Below are positions 35,699 to 47,115 of a DNA stretch of 64,000 bases, in pieces. This DNA is from Neospora caninum Liverpool. Its lineage: Eukaryota; Apicomplexa; Conoidasida; Eucoccidiorida; Sarcocystidae. The DNA lies in NCBI RefSeq assembly GCF_000208865.1, contig NC_018397.1, positions 1,426,001 to 1,490,000 of the forward strand, in the 5' to 3' direction. The notes below the pieces were generated by a model. That model saw only the letters and a list, made by a program, of their open reading frames with translations. It was not told the origin of the DNA and ran no database searches. A program made the position numbers and the translations under genes. Position 1 is the first letter of the stretch, and the number at the start of each line of letters is the position of its first letter.

Positions 35699-38600
35699 TG
35701 GTCCCCAGCCCTTCTGTTTCTAATCACGCGGAAAACGTCGCCTCCAACCCCTGCCTCGCGATGGAGGCCGACCAAACTGCTGCCGGCGCTGCGGCAGCGG
35801 AGAACTCTGTTCTCTCGGCCAGTGTCGATCCACCGGCGGCGCCGTCCGCAGCCGAGGAAATGCATTGCGCTCCTTCGTTAGTGCCTGGCGAAGCGCCCCA
35901 TCTCTTGGCTGCCATGGCGGAGGCAACGAGTAGCGACAAGGCTTCAAGTGACATGCCAGGCGTCCACCCTGGTGTCGCGGAAGGAGCGAACCCTTGCGGA
36001 CCGGCCGGCGCAACTGCCGGGACCTCCGCGGCGGCGACTCACGATGGAGCTCTGAACCCGACTTCCGCTCTCCTGTCCATTTCCTCGGCATTTCTCGGTG
36101 GGACCAGCGCTGCCGGCGCGAGTGTGAAGGAAGTAGCCGATCTGGGCGAACTGTCCGGCGGGCTAACCAAGCAGGAAGCGGCAGCGGCGGTTGCCGCGAT
36201 GGCGACCGCCGCCGGCGATTGCTCCGAGGGCGTCCTGGCCAGGCTCGCGGCAGTCCTCCCTCTCTCGTCTGGCGCCTGCCGTGCTCCACCTGCGAAAGGC
36301 GCTGCACAGGGCGGCGAACCTGCGACCGCGGACGGGAACAACGCACCTCTCTCTGACCTCCTCGGAATCTGTGGGGGGGAAGCAGCCTCGCAGGGTGGTG
36401 CGGCGCTCCAGGAAACGGCGAGCGGCGTCGACGCTGGACAGCCGACGGTCCCGGCCGAACCCGCGACTTCGGGCGGAACGGAACAAGCAACAGGGGCGGT
36501 CCCATCCGTTTCCGAGTTGCTGCTGGAAGGCTTGGTGAAGGCGGAGCAGCAAGACGGCGGCGCAGCCGCTGCGGCACTCGGCGCGGCGCTCAAACCAGGC
36601 CTGGTGCCTTCGGCCCTCACCTACAGCGCGAAGAAAGTGGCGGAAGTTGCCAAGGGTCGGCTGCTCGCGGGAAGTGCTGGAGCTTTGGATGGCGCAGGCG
36701 CTGGGCCGGGCGCGCTCTCAACGGCGCAAGCTGCCTCCTCTTCTCTCGACGTGTTTCAGCAGTGCGGTAAGCTGAGGGCTCGGTTCACATGCAACGTCGC
36801 GCTCGAGACCCGATATATCCGTTCCCTCCCCGCACCAACTAGAGACGCGAAGCTGCACTGCTTTCAAACACTTTCCGCTGGAAGCGTTTTTGCGCATGAG
36901 TGGCCGAGTGGAGAGTCATCCACACCGTGCGCACGGATCTTCCTCTGTTAGACTGGGGGCTCCGTCGGGCGGTGAACGCGTTCCGAGTGACGGAGGTTTG
37001 TTGATGGGGGCGGGTGTTCAGCGCGTCTCTTCACTCGCCGTTGCTGCCTGTCCTGCTTGTTCTTCAGCGCCCGGGTCCGGCGGAATGATGGTTCGTCTCG
37101 ACGGCACGACCACTCCGGCCACATCGCCTTTCCTTTCCTCTCTTTCTTCGCTCGACTCCTTCAAACGCCTGTGCTATGGGGCGTCGTCTCCTTCTCTCTT
37201 CGAGACCTTGAGCGCAGGGAACAGCATTGACCAACTCTCTTCCCTCTCGTCTTTCTCTCTCCAGGCGTTGTCAGCCGCCGCCTCTGTTGACGAAGCAGCC
37301 GCAGCCCAGGCGGCCGCAGCTTCTCAGAATCAAACGCCAGAAACGACGGTTGCTGCCTTGGCGGGGACGCAACTCCAGGGCGCGTCGCCGCAGACAGTGG
37401 CGGCTCTGTCTTCGACCGCTCTCAATGCCGCTGCTGCAGGCCTCGCCCCAAACGCGCCCGGCGGCGCTTCGGCGGGCGCCACAGGAAGCGACGCTCGAGG
37501 GACGGAAGCGAGTTCGACCTCTGCAGTTTCCAGCGACGCTGTAAATGCCGAAGCTGCGTCTTCGGGCGACGCAAGTAGTTCGCTCGGACTGGCCAGTCCG
37601 TCTGTCTCTTGCCCCCAGGGGCCTTTGAGTGTCTTAAGCGGCCTGATGGCTGCGCCCGGCGCTGCTGGCGTGCCTCAGGGAGACGGTACAGAGGACACCA
37701 CCAGTGCGGGCGGCGCGACATCTTCTGAACCGGCCTCCGGGGCGAACCTGGCGGGCGTGCCTGAGGGCGAGGAAACCGGGGTCAGCGGTGGGGCGGCTGC
37801 TGCGTCGCTCTCCGCTGGTGTCCTCGGCGCAGCTGGAGCAGACGGCCTCGTCGCCACAAGTCCAACCTCCGCGGCTGCTGCGGCAGCGACCGCAGCGGGC
37901 ATGGGGTTCGCGATGGACAATGTGACGGCTGCGCTGCAGGCGGAACAGATGCAACGTCTCTTGGCAGAATTCGCCTCGTCGAGCGACCCGTACACCGCAG
38001 CCATGGCCATGGGCGGGTTGGGCTGCCCCGGCTTGGGCGCCGCCATGGCGGGCACCGCGGGCGCTGGGAGCAGCGGCGTCGCAGGAGCCGGCGCGGGAGT
38101 TGCAGGCGATGTGGTCTTGGACGAGCGGCAGAGACAACAGCTTCTAATTCCACACGAACACCAGCTGGCGGCTCTCACCTACCTGCAGAGCATGGAAGGC
38201 ATGACGGGTAAGAGGCGTGAGTCGCCCCGGGACGGCGGGGGACGCACGGAAGGCTGCACGGGGGCGAGGGCTTCACGCGGGAGACTCTGTGCTGGGGCGA
38301 CCAAACGCGCGCCGGTCGGGATCATCGCGACTCTCCCAGTTGTGTTCCGGGGCGCGTCGCGGACGTTTCAGACCGCACCGGGTTTCGTCTGCTTGTGCTC
38401 TTTTTGCGTGTTCAGATGCAGTGAACGGTTCGCTGTGGATGCCGGGGATTCTGGGGAGCCGGCTAGGCGCGACCGGCTTCTTCCACTCTCTCTACGACTT
38501 TGCAAACACCGCGCTCGCAGCAGCTGTGGCGGGTCCAGCAGCCACAACCGCGCGGACTTGTGCCGGGACGCCTCCTGAAGCCAGCGGTGCGGAAGTGCCC

Positions 38601-41375
38601 GTCGCGGGCACAGACGCCGCGGGGGCTGTCGGAGCGGCGTCGACAGGCCGCTCTCACCGACGGGGGACACAGGGCGCAGGACGCGGGCGCGGGGCTGCAG
38701 TGTCTCCTGTCTCTGACGCGTTGTGCGTCCCAGGGGCTGTCCTTGGTGCGACGGAGGCCTTCGCTCAGGGCGCTGCGGATCCGACGGGGGCGGGCGCCGA
38801 CGCGGCGGCTGCCGCAGCGGCTGCCGCGGCGGCCTGGGGAGTTTATGGAGGAATTCCCACGACAGCGGGAGTGGGCGACGCGACACTTGGAGCGGAAGCA
38901 GTTGGGGATGTGGGCGCTGCGGCGCAGCCAGTGAAGCGAACCAGGTAGGAAGGAGAGTGATGCATTTCCAAGGGGACGTTCAAGAACCTGCGACGCCCGT
39001 TCTCGAGTGTGTCGCCTTGGAGCGCAGCGACGTGGCTTACGAGAAGTGCTGTGGGGATCTGCATCGGCGGAAGCAGGCGCAGTTTTTATGCGTTTGTTTT
39101 CCACCTCTCGGAGTCGGTGGTTTGGCTGTGGAAGGCGGGGGGACGCGCCGTGCTGGACGGGCGAGGCTTTTGCAGCGGCGTCTCGCGTGTGCAGTGTGTG
39201 TGTGTGTGGTCCGGTGCGTGCATTTTGCCTCGTCGCGAATCCGGCGCGTCACCCTGGCGTTCCGGTTTGCGTGTGTGTGAAATTGGGCGATCCTGCGCCT
39301 TTCTTTTCAGAGGGCGCCCGCGCAAGCGCCCCGCAGAGAGCCCGGCGGTTTCGGCGACAGGCGCGATGGCCGTGAAGCAAGATCCGGGACAAGTTGGAGG
39401 GAGCGCGAGTCCTGCCGCGCCGTCGGGCCTCGCCGTTGGAGACGACCAGAAAACCGGCGTCGTTCCAGGGGCCGAGGGGACAGCAGGCGCAGCCGGCGGT
39501 CCTGGAGCGGCAGCCGCCTTGCATCGCCGGCAACCATTGGCGACTGCGTCCGCACCGAAACGGTACAGACGGGGAACGAACAACCCGGACAGCGGTTTCC
39601 CAGGCGTGTCTTGGAACAGCCGCATGCAGGCGTGGTTGGCGTTCTATGTGGACAAGGAGGGAACGCGGCGCAGCCACACGTTCAAGTGTAACAAATTTGG
39701 AGGAATCGAGGTGAGGGCGCGCGAACGAGACTGCCGCGGTTTTTGTCTGGCGGCGATTTCCGGCCTGAAGTGGCCGCAGCTGCTCGGTGACGCAGCTGCG
39801 GGGAGACTGCAGCCGCCTCGAAACTGCCGGAGCGCACTTGCGAGGTCTGCTCCGCAGGGGGAGGGGGGGGGGGTATGATTTTTCGTGTTCTTTACAGCTG
39901 GAAACGCGTGACAGTGCTCGTTGCGCAGTATGGAAATGCACGTGCGGGCGCCTGGTGTTTTGCACCCGGTTTGAACGTTAAAAAACGTATCCAGGGTAAA
40001 TTGCGAACGCGATGCACTTCACCTTTTGTGCTGCTGTGTTAACTATACGGTCCGTCGTTGCGTTGTCGTTGATCTTTCATTGACATCTGTTGCCATAAAC
40101 ATACTAACAACCTCACACCGGTTTTGAAGGACAGGACTTTTTAACGCCTGATCCTTTGACCTAGAAATACCATTCAGGCACGATAGGAAGCGGCGTCGCG
40201 GGACAGCGTGTCGGGGCGGGGTCCGCGCGTTTCTCTGGGTGTGTTGAGGTGAGGCGTCGCGGGAGAGAGATGTGCCCATCTGCTGTGTACCCGTCGGAAA
40301 TGCGTGTCGCTGCGTCTGCCTCCAGACTGCACGGGTGGAAGCGATTGACTGGTTGATTCGAAAGCGCGGCGAGTTGCAAGCGGAGAGTGAGCAGCAGCGC
40401 CAGCAGGTCCAGCAGCAAGTTCAGCTTCAGGCTCAGCAGCTTCAGAGTGCGCAGGCGCCTTCCACTCAGCAGCTTCAAGCGCAGCTGCAACAGCGAACTC
40501 AGCAGCAACTCCAACTCCAGCAACTCCCGTTCACGCACACGACGCCCGACGGGCGCCTAGTCGGTTTAGGTGTCGGCCCCGACCAGCAGTCCGATCTCCA
40601 GCTGCATCAGTTGCTTCAAGAGGAACTGCTGCTTCAACAGCAACAACAACTGCTCCTGCAGCAGCATGCAGAGCAGCATTTGCAGCATCCGGGCGGCGCC
40701 ACGACGCTTTCCGCGCTGGAGGCGCTCCAGCCGACGGCAGACGCTCTCGTGTGCGCGATCGGCGGCCTCGAGAAGGCTGCCGAAGAGTCGCTTATCTCGC
40801 AGCATGCGCAGGCAGCTGCTGTAGGTGGATCTTCCGACGACGCGGACAAAAGTGGAGTCGCTGCAGGCGTCGAGCCGCAGCCGGTGGAAGGTGCGGATCC
40901 GTTGCAAGCGGCGCAACCCGATCTGACTCCGGACGTCCATTCGATTATTCAGGCGGCCGGCGGAGAAGCGGCTCTCGAGCCGTGGGCACCCGCTGCAGTA
41001 GGAGCTGCCGGAGCAGACCTGGCGAGCGGCGAAGGGGGAGACGGCGGCGCGGGCCTCGGCCTCGACATCGGAGCGGGGCAAGACGGCGCAGCTCTGGTCG
41101 CCCAGATGAGCACGCCTGAGGACTTTCTGCAGAATGCAGAACTTGGAGGAGCGGTTGGCGAGATTCTGGGCTCGCTGCAAGAATCCGCAGCTGCAGACCA
41201 CCCTGGTGTGGCGTTAGGCGCCGCCGCAGAGGACGTGCCGCCTCTCGGGGGCGACGGGGGTGAGACCCGTGGACTGGAAGTCACGATGGCGAGCGACGTT
41301 GCTGCCGCCGGGACTGGAGAGAAGGCAGAAGTCGAGCTCGGGACCACTGCGGTCGAAGGCGCGCTTTGCCAGTGA
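35653..41375 (+). CDS. ApiAP2 transcription factor with AT-hook and Gln-rich C-terminal region (five exons, 1410 aa)
   Basis: Nuclear DNA-binding factor. Exons: 35653-36766, 37068-38207, 38416-38944, 39311-39710 and 40326-41375. Donors are G|GTAAGC, G|GTAAGA, AG|GTAGGA and GAG|GTGAGG; acceptors are cttgttcttcag, ttttgcgtgttcag, tttcttttcag and gtctgcctccag. All phases match, giving 1411 codons with TGA at 41373-41375. Residues 1-900 are Ala/Gly/Ser-rich. An AT-hook (KRTRGRPRKRP, about 924-935) spans the exon 3/4 junction. The AP2 domain (about 1013-1076) runs from SGFPGVSWNSRMQAWLAFYV through RRSHTFKCNKFGGIE, is cut by a 615-bp intron, and ends with TARVEAIDWLIRKRG. A Gln-rich region follows at once, then an acidic Ala/Gly-rich tail; Gln-rich and acidic stretches suit an activation or co-regulator surface, which is inference. 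The start is ATG in a cgcaaATG context; the frame extends upstream only to non-ATG codons. Orthologue name not assigned. Confidence 0.93.
38932..39332 (+). other. AT-hook motif assembled across an exon junction
   Basis: Exon 3 ends in codons for VKRT plus AG. Exon 4 starts with A GGG CGC CCG CGC AAG. Together they read TRGRPRKRP, the canonical GRP core in a basic context that binds the minor groove of AT-rich DNA. Confidence 0.8.
39564..40370 (+). other. AP2 DNA-binding domain split by intron 39711-40325
   Basis: Beta strands GVSWNSRMQAWLAFYV and RRSHTFKCNKFG come from exon 4; the helix ARVEAIDWLIRKRG comes from exon 5. The G-V-x-W start and W-x-A-x-[FY] strand fit ApiAP2 domains. Confidence 0.93.
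40374..40690 (+). repeat. Gln-rich coding tract
   Basis: CAG/CAA-rich sequence directly after the AP2 helix, coding for runs such as QQRQQVQQQVQLQAQQLQ and LLLQQQQQLLLQQH. It is a likely polymorphic coding repeat and possible protein-interaction surface. Confidence 0.88.
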
Positions 41376-44300
41376 ACGGAAGTGTTGGGAGACGCAACGG
41401 ATACCGCCAGCGGGAGACGCCACGCATGCTTCGCCCCACGGAGTTACCGGCTGGGCATGGCGACGCAGAATCAAAGACGAAAGAGCCCTTGTGGTTGTCA
41501 GATTTCCTGCCCATTTGCTTCTTTCTGTCTTGTTCTCAAAGAATCGACAAGATTCTTGAAGCGCCAAAGTAGAGACACACCACCGCGCCTCCCTTCTGGG
41601 CGTGTTTAGTCCAAAGAGTACTCTCAAGAGACTGCGAAGTAGTTCAGCACGCGCTACAATTCACGCCGTCTGGAGAAGCTGTGGGGGCGTCAGGGGCGAC
41701 GGGGAGGCGTACGTTTGCAAGATATTGAAAGAGAAACTCGAACGGCAAGATAGTTTTCTTTCTGCTCGGCCGTGACTAACATTGTGCGTCGATTGCGGTC
41801 GTTTAGAAGATGCGAGGGCTATCAGATGGGGCGAGATGAGTTGTCTTCATGTAGACTCTCTATTCGTCAACGTCCGGAGCTCTCCGTCCTTTTTTCTTCT
41901 CCAGTTTCTCCTGCGGCGTGTTGCGCTAGTTGATCGTCGATAGTTGCACGCTGTCTGCGAAAGTATTTTACCTGATTGGTTACATTTTTTGCAGTTGTGG
42001 TACTTCACTATGCAGTACGTCGCGTGCCTCCCGCGTCAAGGAAACGGCAGCTGCAATGGATTACGAGAGTAGTTTGCAATTGTTAATATAGCAGTAGATG
42101 CATTTTATCAGTGGCCTGCGTAGCACACTGCAGCATAGGAACGTGTGAAGACCTCAGTCAACCGTTTTCTCTTTTTAGTGCACTCACATCGCCCTCTGTT
42201 TATTCTGTGGTTATGCATCTGTATGGAGCTTCTGGTTTCCTGCGGGCGAAAAAGCGCGTTCATCTGTTACCTCTGGTCTTCCGTTTTTGGTTCGTGTCTT
42301 TCTGGGGAAAGGTTCATCTTTTTCGTGGCATTCACATTCTCCCTGTTCTATCTGGTGGAGGCTCTCACTGATGAAAAGAAAGGAAGAACGTGCTGTTACG
42401 AATTCATTCAGCCGAGCTTTTCTGCAGAGACGCCTGAAGGCGTCTGTTTCACTCGTCACCTGTGTGCAGTTCTCCCTGTGACCGTTTAATGGCTTCATGA
42501 GAGTATGCAACACACGCACTTCCCTGAGAACCTTTTGATATAGAAAGCTCAAAGTGTCCTCGTTTTGCATCCTTGCGAGACGGCTTCGGCCGACGGGAAG
42601 CATTGATGGGGCTGCTCTTTTCTTCGGCCCCTGCCGACAGTTGAAGATGCTTTCGTTTCGCGGCTGGCGTGTCTTTTCCGTGTCTCACACGGCAGTGTGC
42701 TCACGCGACGAGCAAGTTTTCTGGCATGCTGCACTTCCGTTTTTGACACACGGAATGTTTACGCGTGTTCTCGGGCACCTTTCGCCACTGACCAAGGGCT
42801 GTGTTTCATACACGGCCAGATCAGGACTGTTCTTGTGTGATAAAGACGTTCGGACTGGTCCTCACGAGCCCGAATAGTACGTTTGGCGTGTATACAGGCA
42901 GTTCCAAATTGGGGGGGTGTACGCTTGGCGCGTGATGGAGAAGGCGTCCTTCAGGCTTATACACAGGAACAGAGCCTCATGTGCGGTGTTGAAGCAACGT
43001 TCTCGCTACCCTGCGCAGTTTTTCCACTTTTTTTGCAGTTCTCTGTGCACGTGCAGGATAACGGTTTTCTCGACCGCATTTATTTCCGGGCAAAATTCCG
43101 AAAAGCGGTTCGAAACGTGCAAAGTGGAAAAATTCTTGGATCCTACTAAATCCTGCGTGGACCATTCTGGCGCGCCATCAAGTTCTGACTTCCATTTTGC
43201 AAAGGACGTGCGGACCTCGACGCGACCGTGGATAAAACCCAACGAATAGCCTCATTTAGGGAGCAGGCTGGACACACTGCACAGTGGTGATGCAGCACGC
43301 GTTCGTGCATGAAAAAATGACGGCAGTGAGGAACAGCTGCCTCGTTCCTTGAGCTGTGGATTATCACATGGACACTGCCCGTAGAAATGTTCCGACTTTT
43401 GCACTTGCGGTCCTTGTGAACGGCTTCGCTTGGGCTGGTACCTGCGGCCGTCTCTGTTTTGCTCAAACTACCTTTGTTGCTTGTGCTTTTCGCCGGGAAC
43501 GAGACTGGCCAGCTCCTCACTTCTTGAGCCGAAGCCGCGGGGTTCCAGTGTGCAAGCGAACACGCAACGACGCTGTGCGTCTGCCAATGCCGGGTGACTC
43601 TGCACTTTTCAACTTTCATCTTGCAGTAGAATTGGTAATGCTGGCGCACATGTCAGCCATGGAAAGTGCTCCGTAAGTGCCCTGGGATCATAGGCCGGGG
43701 CAGACGACACGTTAACACAGCGTTGTTCACGATAGATACGTCTTCTGATACGTGTTAAAACTTCGTGATTGCTCGCAGCAATTAGTCAACTATCCGAAGT
43801 TTCCTGCTAAGACAGGCACCGCGCGCCAACCGCAAGTCTGTGTCTGAACTCCAAAACCAGTATCCGCTGTAGGGGTGTACTTCGTAGAACCAGCGGTACT
43901 GTGCAGATACGACGGGTTGGACGTCGGAATGTTACTGCTCAGCAGGCGTACTGAATCGCCTGGGGGTCTCTGGCTTCTTGCAGGCGCGGAGAAGAACTGA
44001 TGCCAGTGAATAATAGCACGCTAGGCCTATGTGGAACTGGTATGCCTCTACTGATTGTTGAATTCATCACCCCCTAACAAGGCTATGAGTAACAGGCAAA
44101 TCGCGATGTTGAAAGCGTCACGCTCCGAACATTGGCAGTTCTTGCCGGCAAAGAAAGTGAACACCAATGGCTCGTGCCAACAGTCGAGTTGTTGGTGTAC
44201 TTTGCGTGTCTGACAACGTTTTAAAGTTAATCCGTCCTAGTGTAGCGGAGTGTTTTGCGTGCCTGAACTGTAGGAGAGGATATCTTTGCGAAGGGACACA

Positions 44301-44881
44301 AAGGTTCCCATGTACTTTTGTCCAACATTGAGCAAAATTTTTGGTAGTACAACGGGAGAAAACTTGAATTTAAGTTCAAAAAGGCCCATCCACAAACTTT
44401 TTCCACCGGCACCGACAAAATGAGGCCGCTCCTACAGACGCGTCCCGCGAAGTGGCGTTCGGCGCTGCACTCACCGCACACATTTCCTCGTCCTCCTGCC
44501 GTGTATAGCCCGTTCGGTTCCTCTTTCCCTCAGACAGAAGTATCGTCGCTAAGCACCGTTCCCACCCTGGGTGCATCCACTGACCACCGCTCTGCCGGGT
44601 TGCTAGGTACAAGGTCCACGTTCACCGCCCCTTTAACGATTCGTTGCAATTGCAAACCTAAGGAAATCTGCTACCAACCAATTGCTGGACCACCGCTGGA
44701 ACGGGCGGTAACACGACCTTGATCTGTTTTACCACTTCTTGGCTTACAGACCATGGCACCGGGGACCGCTCCGAAGTCACCAAATACATCGGGGCAGCCG
44801 AGCTTGCGGTAGGCTCACGTGGGAACGAAATTTACCTGCTGCCGATCACTGTAACAGAAACGTTTGTTGCGCTCCTCCGCC
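41376..44881. other. Convergent intergenic region
   Basis: About 3.5 kb between the 3' ends of the ApiAP2 gene (plus) and the V-ATPase F gene (minus). It is AT-richer than the coding parts and should hold both 3' untranslated regions. The longest open frame (42145-42489, plus) is hydrophobic but has no recognisable domain or coding-like codon use. I see no gene. Confidence 0.55.
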
Positions 44882-47115
44882 TCATGACGTGGGAAGCTCG
44901 CCGCCAAAGAAGAATTTAATGCGTTGCATGACGGAATCCTGCGACCAAGATCCAGAACACCACAAAAGGGCGTCATCAGGACAGACTGCCCCAGCACTCC
45001 CCGCCTTCCTCGTATGCCTGTAAAACGACTCTCGCACGCCGCGCTTTTCAGCGCCAAGGAACCGGAGAATCTGCCTTCTTACAGTATGTCTGTGAAGGAG
45101 CGGCAGAGACCCAGACCTACACATGTCCTCAGAGACACGGGTTTTGCACCTTGCCCCTTTCTTGTGAGTTTGCCAACGGTCACGACAAGTCGATGTTTCG
45201 GATCGAAAAATGAACACATGCGCGGTCACACAGAGAAGACATTTGTCACCAGAGCTGTCTGCAGACAGGCTTCTCTTTCCCGCGCGTGAAGTCTAACTGC
45301 TTTACCTCACCTTGCTCGGATCATATGGTTTGTCTTTGCTGGGAATCTCCAAGATTGTCGGAATGATTTTGGTGTGGAGATCTACCATGTATCGAATGTC
45401 GTCGGCGACCTGGGAATAACGGATCCCGACACACAAAAGAGGTTACTATGTCCACAAACAAGAAAACCACAGCCACTGGACATGCAGAGCATTCGTCTTC
45501 CCGCCCAGAAAACGTTCTCGTTGAGTGAACAGCTTCTAGTTCTCTGTTCTCAATAGCCTCGGGCACCCCTTCTCATTTCTGACAACACAGCGGCTAACGC
45601 GCAGATCCAGGCCGGCGAATCTTCCAGAATTATTCCGAAGCTGGGAAGTTGAGCAAAGGATGAAATGCTCTGGACCGGTCAAACGTCGTGCCAGCCGGGT
45701 CCTCTCCACCCTAGCGTCAAGTCGCACCCACGCATCCCTCGACAGGCAATTTTTCCTGTTACCGGGGGGTGGGGGGGGGGGCTGGGGGACGACTTCGAAA
45801 GAGAACGGAAGACCGCCCAACAGACCATCGCTTACGTGCTGGTTGATGAGCAGGATGCCGATGTCTTGTCTCTCAGTCATCGTGCGAAAAGCCTCTTCAA
45901 TATCTTGTCGCTTCGTTTCTGTAGACACACAATATGCGCTCACCACTTTGCATCTTTACTAATTCTCTGTCTGTGTCTGTACAGTTGAAAAGGCACAAAC
46001 CACTCCTCGAACGCTGTTGAACGATCACGGAAGGTTCTGCGCTTCACTGCGCCTCGAAGTATGCACAGTGAGTCTGCTTCAGTATGGAAACAAATGCGGC
46101 TCTACTGCCCCTGTAACCGCTCCACAATGAAGTTTCGCAGCGGCCTCACACTACGTTTCTTTTGAAATGCGAAATGCACTGAGAACGAGTGTTGGACATT
46201 CTACATAGAATCGAACCCTCCACAGTACGCTGTCGGAAAGCGGGAAAACACATCACCGAGAATGCCTTACTTGAATCTACGACAAAGAAATTTGTGCGGC
46301 CAAGTCCATCTCTCATGCCAATGCCTGCCATGAGAAACCCAGCGACCGTATCCTGAGAGCAAAACAAGCATAAGGACCAAAAAAACCAACGACGAATGCC
46401 ACGTCCACACAGTGCGTGTGCTTTTGGGTTCCAGTTCCACGAAGAAACAGCTCAGGCGAATGTGGCCAACGAGCAGCTGCCTGGTCCTCAGCTGTGCGTA
46501 AACTAGGCGTCCGCTCACAGTTTACTTTCCACAAAGGGAAGAAACTGCAATGCTGTGCTCGGGCGAGGTTGCGAGGGTATTATGCGTCGCCGCCGATTTC
46601 ACATGGAATACTCACACCACCCCGCACGTGTTCATGCACAGCTCATTAGTAACTTTTTCCTGCTTCCGACGTCCTTTTTCTTTAGACCATGTAAGAACGT
46701 ATACAGTCCTCTTCTCGCACGATGCGGGCTCAGCACGACGAAAAGCTCTGCAGAGAGCCATAGACACAATCGCCACGCTCGGCGTTGCCCGCCTCTGTAA
46801 GCCTGTCGTCTTTCCAGCAGTCTTTACAAGGTTCGCTCAGAAGCCTATTTCTGCATGTATTTAGACATAAGCATATAGGGGTGAGCTCGGACGGGGGTTC
46901 GACGCTGCGTCGATGTTCGTATAGGGTGCGCGACCAGTATGGTGACATTCCTTTGTGTCCGCTCAAGCCTCAACTCAATCCAGCCATTTGTGTCTAAAAA
47001 TCTGGTCTGAATCCGCCGCGACGACAAGGACAACTATGGGTAAGGCGCTCACCTCATCACCAATAACCGCAACCTTCAGGTCAGTTCCTTGAACCCGCCC
47101 GAGTACCGGCGCCAT
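44882..47115 (-). CDS. VMA7: V-type proton ATPase subunit F (127 aa, five exons)
   Basis: Subunit F is part of the central rotor stalk (with D) of the V1 sector, coupling ATP hydrolysis to proton pumping into vacuolar and acidocalcisome-type compartments. Exons: 47115-47053, 46352-46271, 45918-45836, 45409-45311 and 44938-44882; phases all match and sum to 384 nt. Recognisable family blocks in order: VAVIGDE (end of exon 1), DTVAGFLMAGIGMRDG and NFFVVDSS (exon 2), DIEEAFRTMTERQDIGILLI then NQH (exon 3), YMVDLHTKIIPTILEIPSKD (exon 4), and DSVMQRIKFFFGGELPTS (exon 5). Length matches the usual 115-130 aa. The start context ggcaaaaATGG fits the coccidian consensus. Yeast and human counterparts are Vma7 and ATP6V1F. 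One TGCATGC site lies at 47661-47667, about 550 bp upstream. Confidence 0.96.
45764..45787 (+). repeat. G-run tract inside V-ATPase F intron 3
   Basis: Successive G runs (GGGGGG T GGGGGGGGGGG CT GGGGG) on the plus strand, within the 45835-45410 intron of the minus-strand gene. Four or more closely spaced G blocks could fold as a G-quadruplex. On the transcript strand the tract reads as C runs. Confidence 0.75.

Noticed and set aside
42145..42489. Hydrophobic 114-residue plus-strand frame downstream of the ApiAP2 gene
   Set aside because: AT-rich codon use unlike the genes here, no domain, and it lies in the expected 3' untranslated region.
46195..46240. GGTTCGATTC box resembling a tRNA B-box on the minus strand
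   Set aside because: No A-box or cloverleaf pairing around it; it lies in an intron of the V-ATPase F gene.
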